A stretch of 64,000 nt of DNA from contig NC_068577.1 in assembly GCF_025698545.1 (NCBI RefSeq), positions 11,051,501-11,115,500 on the forward strand, written 5' to 3'. Under the pieces are notes generated by a model, which ran no database searches, was not told the DNA's origin, and worked only from the letters and a program-made list of their open reading frames with translations. The stretch's first letter is position 1; each line of letters begins with the position of its first letter. This DNA is from Gossypium raimondii (Eukaryota; Streptophyta; Magnoliopsida; Malvales; Malvaceae). Positions 55,252 through 64,000 of the stretch are shown piece by piece. Position numbers and translations under genes: made by a program.

Positions 55252-57591
55252 TGTAATACCCGATTTTGGCCCGGGTAAAAGGCCCAAATTACAAACAGGC
55301 CCATAAGAGCCCAAATCAAAATGAAATGAAGGCCCAAAGCTCAGGGGCCCAAATCAGTTGCAGAAACCCTAGGGCTTCTGAAGAAATCTTTGCACCGCAG
55401 CCAAGCACCTAGCCCACACGAGCCGCATCCTCGATCTTCACCTGCACCAAAGAAAGGAAACACAACAAATAAACCACAAAGAAGGCAAGAAAATCAAGAA
55501 ATTGCGAATCAAAACAGATATTAGAATAGATTTTATTTTCTTGTTTTCACTACGGCTATAAAAAGCCATCTCAAATAGAGAAGAGACCAAAAAGAAAAAC
55601 TAAATACAAATACAAAATTTTCTTTTTGATAGAAAATGTGTTTTTTTTCTCTGTTTTACCTTGTTGATTATCGTTCTTTTATTTTTCATATATATATTTT
55701 ATTTTTTTTATATTTTCTCTATTTTTTTTATTTCTGCCTAAATAAAAAGAAGAAAAAGGAAGAGAAAACTTACCTTTTTGCCGGAATCGCCGAGTTGGTG
55801 CCTTCTCCTTCGCGATTGGAGACCGGGGCATCGACGGAGGCCATGGGGATGGTTTGAACGGAGGCGGTATATGAACATGAAACCCTAGCAGAGGGATTCT
55901 CTACAATTTAGTGTCAAAAAGGGGGGAAGAATGAATTTTTAAGGAAAATTTTGGTTTTTTATAGGTAAATGAAACGGCGTCGTTTAGGGGGGTCTCTATG
56001 GCCTTAAAACGGCATCGTTTTGATCCCTATGGCCCTTGACCCGCGCGGTGACCCTGCCCGGGGAAGGATCTGTGCGTTTTGGGTATTTTGGTTTATTTCG
56101 TATGCAGCCCCTCTTCCTTCCATGCGCTTTTCAAATTGGTCTTTTTTTTGTTGTTTTATTTTCTCTCACATTTAATCGCATATTTTTGTTTTTGATTCAA
56201 TTTGGTCTGTGCAAAAGTGTTGCGTTTTGAGGGGAAGGAGTATTCCTTACTTGACCCCCCATGAAATCCGCATTTTCGCATTTTGATCCTTTTTTTATTT
56301 TTTTAATCACATTTGTTTTACAGTTTATTTATTTATTTTAATTAGTTTAATATAGTTTTATTTATTATTATTATTTTTTGTTATTGTTATTATTATTATT
56401 TCTATATTTATACACGCATTTTTTTAATATATATATGCATTTTTATATAATATATATTTTGACTTTTATAAATACATGCATATACTTCATACATATTTAT
56501 TATTATTATTTTAATTTCAAAACTTTTATATATTTTATATTTTATATATATACACATACACTTTATAACACATATACACTTTCCACACTTTATAATTTAA
56601 AATACACATACATTTTCTATAATATATTTATGTACAAGTTTTTATTCTTTATATTTTTGTTTATTTCCTTCGTCTATTTATTGATTTAAGTTTTCATTTA
56701 CATTTTAAAAGAATGTCCTTTTTTTATTTTGCTTATTCATTTGATATTTTTGCATTGTCATTGTTTATTTTTTATTTTATATTAATTTCGTTTATTTACT
56801 ATTTATATTATTTCTATACAATTGTTGTATTTGTTGTTGCGACACTTATACATACATTCCATATAACATTACATCATCCTTTTACTCGAATTTAAAAATA
56901 GAATTTTTTTAAAATAGAGATAATACTCGCATTTGGGATTTTCAAGAAAATTGAGCCCTAACGTATTGGGTTCCAATTTTCTTCGTTAAATCTAACAATC
57001 GAGAATTGCTCTTTAAAGAAACAAAATAAAACTTGTCATCGGGAATTCAATATGTTGTGTCCTAACGTATTGGATGTGACGCGTTGATTTCTCGAGATAA
57101 AGATTTTTTAAAAACAAAAAAAATAAAGGAAATATTCAATGTTTGAGATTTTAAGAAATCGTGCCCTAACGAATTGGGCTGCGATTTCTTCATAAATTTT
57201 AAACAATTAAATATTTTCTTAAATTTTATCACACGATTTTTTGGACCAACTCATCTTGAAAAGAATAAAATATTGTGCCCTAATGCATTGGGTGTGATAT
57301 TTTCTTTTTTCAAAATGAGAAAGTCTTAATAAGTAATTTAATTTAACTAAGGAGTGTATTTATTAACTCTCGACATTAAGACACTAATTAATCAACTTGG
57401 TCCCAAATTTTGGGCGTTACGAGGGTGCTAATCCTTCCTTGTACGTAACTGACTCCCGAACCTATTTTCCTAAAACTCGTAGACCAAAGTCATTTTAGGT
57501 GATCCAATCACACCTTAATAAAAGATCAGTGGCGACTCTCTTTTCATCGACAACTAATTTTTATTTCTCAAAATAAAAGTTGGTTTCGACA
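55252..57591 (+). repeat. 5' LTR of the plus-strand Gypsy
   Basis: It opens TGTAATACCCGATTTTGGCC and ends GGTTTCGACA (57591), followed by GCTTGGCGACTCC, the primer-binding region usual for this family. Two AAACGGCGTCGTTT-like palindromes lie at 55971-56021 near the probable transcription start. A minisatellite-like block lies at 56930-57320. Confidence 0.8.
56930..57320. repeat. Four copies of a CCCTAACGNATTGGGT-containing unit in the LTR
   Basis: The phrase appears near 56956, 57060, 57164 and 57279, at about 105-115 bp spacing. Each is followed by a T-rich (GATTTTCTT-like) and A-rich stretch. The copies are diverged. A structural or regulatory role in the LTR is only inferred. Confidence 0.75.
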
Positions 57592-58195
57592 GCTTGGCGA
57601 CTCCATTGGGGACTTTTTTTTTAAAAATAAGAGAGTCGAGCCAAAAAGTTGATTAATTTTTGTCTTATGGTCGAGAAAATATTTTTTTTAAAAATTCATG
57701 AGATCCTTTTGTATTCATTATTTTCTTACTTAATTGATCTTTGCATTATACATTACATGAGTTGAATGATTTTACCCTTTTAAGTGGGAGTGAGAAACTA
57801 TTCCTTCGTGAGGTTTTCACCTCCGTATAGGATAGTGGATCACTTTCGGAATACACCGGTACCTATGCCTTTGTGAGATTATCATCTCCGTATAGGGAAA
57901 ATGTGTTCCCCTGAACCGAACTTGATCTATATGAGCCTATAATGGGTGAAGATCGAGGAATTTGCTGGTTCGGGTACCTTTACTTTAGAGCCAAACCGCA
58001 TATAATGAGCCTTAGGAGCTTGCCTTAGGTAGAACCACACTAAACCCTAGTAGATGTCCTAATTTACGTTTTACTCTTCCTTGATTATATGCTTATATTT
58101 GATACTGATTTTTGTGTTTTATTTTGATTGCATGACATGGCATTTCATCATAAAAGGTGTCAGATCATATTCAGTTGCTAGATAAAAAGCTTGTC

Positions 58196-60298
58196 ATGGA
58201 AAAAGGGTTTCTTGATAAAGTGGAGGACAATGCGGCTGTCCGAACTTGGTCTGAGGCTATACAACGAAAGAAAGGCGATAGTTTGGCTGACGGGTATGTA
58301 TCAGAATTATGAGATTTTACGCGTATCAGTGTAACTCAAAACAACTTTCAAGAGTTGAAGGAAATCTGGGGTCAGTGGAATGACGAGGTTAGACAGCTAT
58401 TTTATAATAATTATGGGGATTTGCCTTATTTACTTGATGTAAAGGTAGACAAGCATTTGTTTCGAGCCCTCGCCCAGTTTTGGAATCCTGCTTATAGCTG
58501 CTTCACATTTGGGAGGGTCGATTCAGTGCCTACAATAAAAGAATATATGGCGTTACTTCGATGTTTAAAGTTTCAAGTAGACAAAGTTTACTCAAAAGCC
58601 GTAAATGTGCCAACCTTTTCGAAAAAGATGATATGTGTAACGGGGATGAGTGAGAAGTGGGTAGCTGCACAGATTAAGCAAAAGGGAGATAGCAAGTGCA
58701 TTCCCCGGAAGAGTTTGAAGGATGCAATTCTAACGCACCCAGACGTGAGGAAGAGAGTGAATGTCTTCGCTTTGAGTATATACGGTTTAGTTGTCTTCCC
58801 CAAAGCTTTGGGGCATGTTGATGAAACAATCACTAACTTATTTGACCTACTTGATAAGAGGGTTACACCGATTCTGGCAATTTTGACAGAAACCTTCAAG
58901 TCATTGAGTGCGTGCCGGAAAGTGGAAGAGGGTAGATTTATTGGATGTGCACAGCTCCTACTCGCGTGGTTTCACAGTCACTTTTGGAAGGTTGATAAGG
59001 TTTCGTATCGGGTTTTCTCAGAAAATTATTCACCACTAAAGGAGATTGTAGCCACACCAAGAAGAGACGACATCTCGAAGGAGAAGTGGATAGCAATTCT
59101 GTAGAATCTTCAAGAGGAGGACATCGAGTGGAGAGCCCCTTGGTTGTTTCCAGATTAGATCTTGTATAGATGTGGTAAGTTCGATTGGGTTCCTCTGCAT
59201 GGAATTTGGAGGGCTATTAGATATGCCCCATTGTTGGTGCTACGACAGTATAGGTCAAGGCAATTTATATCGGCGACCTAAGGAATAGCTGATTGTGAAT
59301 TTTCATACAAGGATGATGGTTACAAAAAAAAGATTCAAGAGATATCTAGTGCATGGAAAAAGACTCGCTGAATGAAGAGGTTAGATGTGGGTCTAATGAT
59401 AACTCCTGAGTATAGTGAAGGGTGGGTTAAGAGAATCAATGATAATACACCCAAGTCAAGTCCGGAAAATAGCCAGACAATAGAAGAGCATTTGCGGATT
59501 ATTCTTTCTGAGTTGGAGATCATAAAGTAAGATTTTGAAAGGAAGAATGCATATTTAAAAAAGTGGATACAGCAAATGGAGGAAGAGAAAATGAACTTAA
59601 GGTTAGACATAGATGTTCAAAAGCTTGAAAATGAGAAATTAAGAAAAGGGAAAGACAGGGTTGAAGAAGAGCTGGGTAGTTTGAAGACGGGTTATAAAAA
59701 GTTGCATCTGTCAATTAGAACCGCTGGGCTAGGAAAAACTTCAGAACAATGGCAAGCAGAAATTCGAGAGGAAAAGGACAAGGTCGATAAATGGGAACGG
59801 AAATTTCAGGAGGTTCAGACACAAAATGAAGCTTTAGAGAAGAGTTTATCAAAAAGTCAAAAGGAAAAGGGCGAGTTAAAGGACAGGGTAATCAGATTGG
59901 AAAGATCTCTTCATCAGTACCGAAATCGAAATTCTGCAATAGAGTTGAGAGCAAGCTTGAGCAAGATCGAGGAAATGAAGAAAAGAATAGAAGAGTTAGA
60001 AGCAGCAATGTAAAATTGTGAGATCCGGATCAAGTACTTAGAAGCAAATGAAAGTCGTAATAAAAGTCGTAATAATGAACAGCTTCACTACTTTCAGATT
60101 CAAGTTAGGAGCAGAGGTCATGTCATGGAGGAGGCTATGGTCTAGATTCGAGAAGTAGCTGATCACATACAGACTTTAGTAGTGCAGGCTGACATGCTGA
60201 GTGTGAAGTATGAATTAGAATCAGATCGGGGGCAAGAGTTAGCTTTGTTACTGAGGAAGATTAGAATTCTGAGTAATAGGGCAAAACTTTATTTGTAA
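58196..60298 (+). pseudogene. DUF7745-like plus coiled-coil ORF carried by the Gypsy element
   Basis: Read from ATG 58196 (MEKGFLDKVEDNAAV) to TAA 60298, the span is exactly 701 codons in one frame. About eight in-frame stops break it (first at 58310, then 59102 and others to about 60140). The N-terminal about 400 residues match a domain I know as DUF7745 in cotton proteins (DLPYLLDVKVDKHLFRALAQ, FALSIYGLVVFPKALGH, LLAWFHSHFWKV). The C-terminal part is a long coiled coil (EELGSLKTGYKKL, SKIEEMKKRIEELEAAM). The function is unknown; it lies between primer site and gag. Nearly all stops are C-to-T or G-to-A changes. Confidence 0.8.
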
Positions 60299-60489
60299 TT
60301 CACTTTATGTAAAGAAATTTGCTTTCTAGTAAAGTTTTCTTAAATGGAATTGAATCAAAATTGATGCCTTTTTCATTCATTTCATGCATTACATGATATC
60401 ATAGCATTAAAGTCCATTAAAAGATTTTAATTGATATAAATCATTCCTCAGTTAATCTGGAAACCAACCAACCCACCACACACCGCTAT

Positions 60490-61545
60490 GGTACTCGATC
60501 AAAGACTAGAGAAATGGACCAAAGGTTGGAGAAATTAGAGTGAATGCATATGCAGATGCAGGAGCAACTGACCAAATTTCAACAGGAAATGAGAGGTCAG
60601 ATGCAAGAATTACAGAGAACTATGATGAGGCAGGTCAACCGATTGCTAGCTGGAGAGTTAGAAGAAGTGAAAGACTCGGTGGTCCACTTTGAGGAGGATG
60701 ATGAAGAACCTATTTATCCCTCAGGTTTTACCTCGATAAATGTCCAACCAGAGATGCGTCCACAAGGGGCACCCCTTACTATCAAATCTCAACAATATCA
60801 GACCGATTCCTTAGCACCAATGACTCACCCGATAGGCTCAAGATCCAATCTGAGGAATAATCTAGCCAATCCTATTGCTTTTGATAATCCAACAGAAATA
60901 AAACAGGCGAGGGTAGAGTACCCAGATACTATAAAGGCCCCAAAGAGGAAGGGGAATAAGGGGAATAATGCAGACAGATATAGCAAGGGCCACTTAAAAC
61001 CAATCGCTGTGGGCCGGTCAAAGACAGAAACCACTAGCTATCAGAGCCCTTTAAAGCGAGAATCTTACACGAAGGCAAATATATAAAGGCCTCAGTTCAC
61101 GTCTATACCGATGTCATATAGCGAGCTATATCAAAGCCTATTTATTACACATGTGGTGTCCCCTTTCTACCAGAAACCACTGTTGCCTCCATTTCCTAAA
61201 TGGTATAACGCAAATGCTAAGTGTGAATACCATACAGGAATTGGGGGGCACTCGATAGAAAATTGCATCGCATTCAAAAAGATAGTGGAAAGACTCATTA
61301 ATATAGGCATTATCAAGTTTGATAAGGCCTCCAGTGTAGAAAATTCGCTACCCAACCACAATGACAATGGGGTGAATGCAATATATGAGGAGAAGTTGGG
61401 AAGTGGTCACATCAATGACATATAGAGAAACACAAATGAAAGGGGGACCTTGTTAGATATCTGCCTTTATAAATCTGGGTGTGTTCTAAGTAATCAAACT
61501 GCAGAAGAAATCCCTGTAATTTTTAGAGCTTATTTAAAGTAATGT
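60490..61545 (+). pseudogene. Gypsy gag, missing the capsid core
   Basis: The N-terminal coiled coil (FQQEMRGQMQELQRTMMRQ) and the acidic EPIYPSGFT segment are present, then NPIAFDNPTEIKQARVE jumps directly to a basic segment (PKRKGNKGNNADRYSKG). The retro_gag capsid core normally between them is absent. A stop lies near 61084. The C-terminal part has the YHxGxxGHSxExC knuckle-like motif (CEYHTGIGGHSIENC, 61228-61272). Confidence 0.75.
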
Positions 61546-61815
61546 TCAGAACATTTTTATTGTTTTTAGCCTAAAAATGATAGAAATTCTTTTGTGAAAT
61601 AGGCTCATGTCTGAACGTCATTATTTTAATAAAATACATCTTTGCATTCATTTTTGAGCCAATATTTTTTCGTTCTTTTTGAAATAATTATTCTTTCATT
61701 TTTTTGATTTTTCTTCCACATCATTCTTTCATTCACAATTATATTGTACAAATAGTTATTCATAAATACATTCTTTTGTATATTCTTTCATATTGGGTCT
61801 CCAGATATCAATAAC
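61546..61815. other. Linker inside the Gypsy, no coding recognised
   Basis: AT-rich sequence between the gag remnant and the post-gag piece beginning with the ATG at 61816. Protease would be expected around here in an intact element and is not seen. Confidence 0.5.
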
Positions 61816-62640
61816 ATGAGTGACGCTGCTACAGACTTAGAATTTCCTTTTGAACGAGGCATGTGTTTAGAGGGATTTCATGACTTTGAAGATGACATAG
61901 ATTATAGCCTATTTTCGGACTTGTTAAAGATGGTAGAACAAGTCGAGAAACGGATCTTACCCTACAAAGAATCATTGGGATACATGACTTCTCCTTATAT
62001 GGGGCATGAAGGTCATTTGGTCGATCTCTCCAAAAGAGTCTGACGGTCATTGATTCATCTTTGTGATCGTCAGTTACTTTCCTAAATGAATGGAAGCTAC
62101 TTTATATGCCAATATCACAAAGTCGACAGTTAGCAAATTCGTGAAAAATCATATGTCAGTATGCAACGCCAAAAGGATCATAACTGACAATGTACTAAAT
62201 TTGAACAACAACATAATATCAAAAGTTTGCAATCTGTTCACGATTAATGCCATATCGCCTAAAAAAAGATGGCGCAAAAAAAAACTCTGCCGGGGCAATG
62301 CCTTTCTCTTGGGCCTATCGCGGTTTTACCTATTGAAGACAATATTCTTTTTGAGTTTTTGAATCCAATTCCGATTGAAGAGGAATGTTCAAAGTTGTCC
62401 ATCATGGTCAAATGCGTCAAAAGCAAGTGATGCAAGTTCACAAAAAAGGTCCGTCCTAGAGAATTCCTTGAGAGGGACCTGGTCTTGAAGAAGATCCTTC
62501 CCATACAAAAAGAACTTTATCCCAAGCTGGGAAGGACCTTATGTGGAAAACCTTATTTGGAAAAGAGTCGATTTTGATAAAAAAAAAGGATAGCAAAGAC
62601 ATGCCTAATCCTATGAGTTCAGATTCAATCAAAAATATTT
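61816..62640 (+). pseudogene. Gypsy pol remnant: post-gag piece joined to integrase
   Basis: The frame from 61816 (MSDAATDLEFPFERGMC) reads the pre-RT acidic segment to about 62020. The sequence then passes straight to integrase core sequence in another frame (SPKESDGH, then MEATLYANITKSTVSKFVKN at 62090). The C-terminal integrase tail KVRPREFLERDLVLKKILP follows at about 62445-62510. RT and RNase H are missing. Stops are frequent. Confidence 0.7.
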
Positions 62641-62679
62641 CAAAAAGAGAGAGAGAGAGAGAAAAGAAGAAAGAAAATG

Positions 62680-63860
62680 GAGAGGCCAAGGTGAAAACCC
62701 GCAAAGGGCGCCTTGAGACCAAAGGGGATTTGAGTTGAAAACCTGAAAAGGGCGGCTCAAATATCGATCAGAATGGGGCATGAGGTGATCAGAGCAGTTC
62801 AAATTTTGATTAGATTGGGGCATATGATGATCTTGAATCAACAGGAAAGGGTAGACAACATCTTAGGACATCGACAGAGTACTGTAGATCTCCTAAACAC
62901 ATTTGAAACTCAGAAAGTTTGTATAGAGAAGTTCAAGCTGCGATATCTGGGGCATCCAATTTTTATATTGAATTTGCTATTCTTGGAATATTTCATTCTT
63001 TTCCAAGATACATATTCCCAATCAATTTCTTTGTTTACTATTTTTGATAATCTATTCCTTTCGAGCTATGCTCAGAACCAATTGTATTCTCATCCATTGT
63101 TATGACCTTTTTGCAAGCATGTTGCATTGGAATAATAATTAATAGACTAAGAAAACTTTCACAATAGAGATTTTGCATATTACTCTAGAAGTTTCTAAAT
63201 AATACAGGAGCCTGAAATAGGACTATTGTTTAGAACACACCAAGTTTAAAGGTTGAAATGTCTAAGAAGGAAAAGTCTAAATTAAGACTATCCTATCAGA
63301 TTTTGTTGTCCAAACATTGATTGAACAAAATGACAAGATGTCATGTTGGTGACAAGGCTTCAATGAACAAATAAGCAATGATCACCGAATGATAAGAAGA
63401 GCTTTTCTTGGAGAAGAGAATCTTTCATTTATGCATAGGTATGACACCCTGTGAATGGTGTAAAGGACCAAAGAATTTCACATTCTATAAATTGTATAGC
63501 AAAGGATTGAGAAAAGGCTAGATCTTTCTACCCTTGGGTATCAGTGGGAGGAAGATGGTACGAATTTTATGTTCCAGTGGATTGAATCTGGAGGATTACA
63601 GTGGGGGCAATCTGTGAGTATTTCCTTGGAAATACTAGTCAATTAAAATGGGGTTCTGACGTGTCGACGTTAAAGCCTTAATGAACAGCGAGCAATGACA
63701 ACCTAAGCATTAAAAAGGATCATTCTAAAAAAAAAAACAACTCTGCATTCATGCAAACATCATTCATACACGTCTAGTTAGGAGCATTTGATTCATTCTG
63801 ACCATGACATCCTAATCTCTAGGCATAATTAGGTTCATAAAATGCATTATACATGTCATA
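62680..63860. other. 3' untranslated interior of the Gypsy element
   Basis: It contains phrases such as GAAAACCCGCAAAGGGCGCC and GGGGCATGAGGTGATCAGAGC repeated in variant form (about 62770-62830), typical of the region after pol in this family. No gene is seen. Confidence 0.5.
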
Positions 63861-64000
63861 TTCCCCAGAGAACAGATCATTGAAGATAGCAGATCTTGCC
63901 TTACTGTACCGGCAGCGAAGCAGATCAAAGACACCAGCCTTGCCTTCCTGGGTTGCAGCGGAGCAGGTTGAAAATAACAGATCTTGCCATCCTGTATTGA
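63860..64000. repeat. Tandem repeats at the right edge
   Basis: CAGATCTTGCCTTACTGTAC, CCAGCCTTGCCTTCCTGGGT and CAGATCTTGCCATCCTGTAT recur about 55-60 bp apart, each with a GCAGCG(A/G)AGCAG partner. The array continues beyond the window. Confidence 0.8.

Larger units (their letters stand above)
55252..64000 (+). mobile_element. Ty3/Gypsy retrotransposon with extra DUF7745 ORF, internally deleted, truncated by window end
   Basis: The order is 5' LTR (55252-57591), primer-binding region (from 57592), a DUF7745/coiled-coil ORF (58196-60298), gag (about 60490-61545), a short post-gag piece (61816-62020), an integrase remnant (from about 62020), then a 3' region with tandem repeats at the right edge. 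The 3' LTR is not in the window, so no target duplication can be checked. It is inserted in the older minus-strand Gypsy pol at 55251/55252. Confidence 0.8.

Noticed and set aside
56378-56895. Two Tyr/Ile/Phe-rich plus-strand ORFs
   Set aside because: They come from TTATTATTAT and TATATATA sequence inside the Gypsy LTR; composition artefacts.
59335-59714. Minus-strand ORFs opposite the coiled-coil region
   Set aside because: Antisense shadows of the Lys/Glu-rich coiled coil.

Overview
The window is plant nuclear DNA from a eudicot. It has AT-rich intergenic sequence, genes with many short exons and GT-AG introns, and deep layers of nested LTR retrotransposons and MULE-type DNA transposons. 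The repeat families (a Gypsy element carrying a DUF7745-like ORF, long LTRs opening TGTAATACCC, plant-mobile-domain MULEs) are ones I associate with cotton (Gossypium, Malvaceae). That assignment is recognition from memory, not a database result.

Layout. 638-3659 (+): a TGA-class bZIP gene closest to PERIANTHIA. 3998-4354 (-): a small unknown plant protein. 5281-11010 (-): a complete PP2A scaffolding subunit A gene (12 coding exons, 587 aa). 12098-21533: a MULE-type transposon with inverted termini and a 9-bp target duplication; it carries a broken plant-mobile-domain gene and has a complete but dead Copia element (16400-21107, TSD AATAA) inserted in it. 22084-23502 (-): a plastid-targeted multi-pass membrane protein, arranged head to head with HOP2 (23814-25810, +), a meiotic recombination factor. 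26499-28220 (-): an IST1-like ESCRT-III protein. 32833-37872 (-): PRP4 kinase with an Arg/Ser-rich N-terminus. 40578-41105 (-): a small heavy-metal-associated (HMA) domain gene that is visible only after splicing. 42392-45805 (-): a BAH plus Agenet/Tudor chromatin protein.

From about 46.2 kb to the end the window is almost all transposon. A second plant-mobile-domain MULE copy is split by a 2.9-kb solo LTR (TSD TCGGA). Next comes an old minus-strand Gypsy, into which a plus-strand Gypsy inserted at 55252. The younger element has a 2.3-kb 5' LTR, a primer-binding region, a full-length DUF7745/coiled-coil ORF with about eight point-mutation stops, a gag lacking its capsid core, and an integrase remnant. 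Protease, RT and RNase H are missing, and the element runs off the right edge.

The cellular genes are unrelated single genes (transcription, phosphatase scaffold, meiosis, endosomal sorting, splicing kinase, metal binding, chromatin) and do not form a cluster. Exon coordinates were read by eye from reading frame, splice consensus and family knowledge. I found no clearly new biological system. The most unusual content is the nested transposon structure, two GC-AG introns, and the ORF-carrying, internally deleted Gypsy element.
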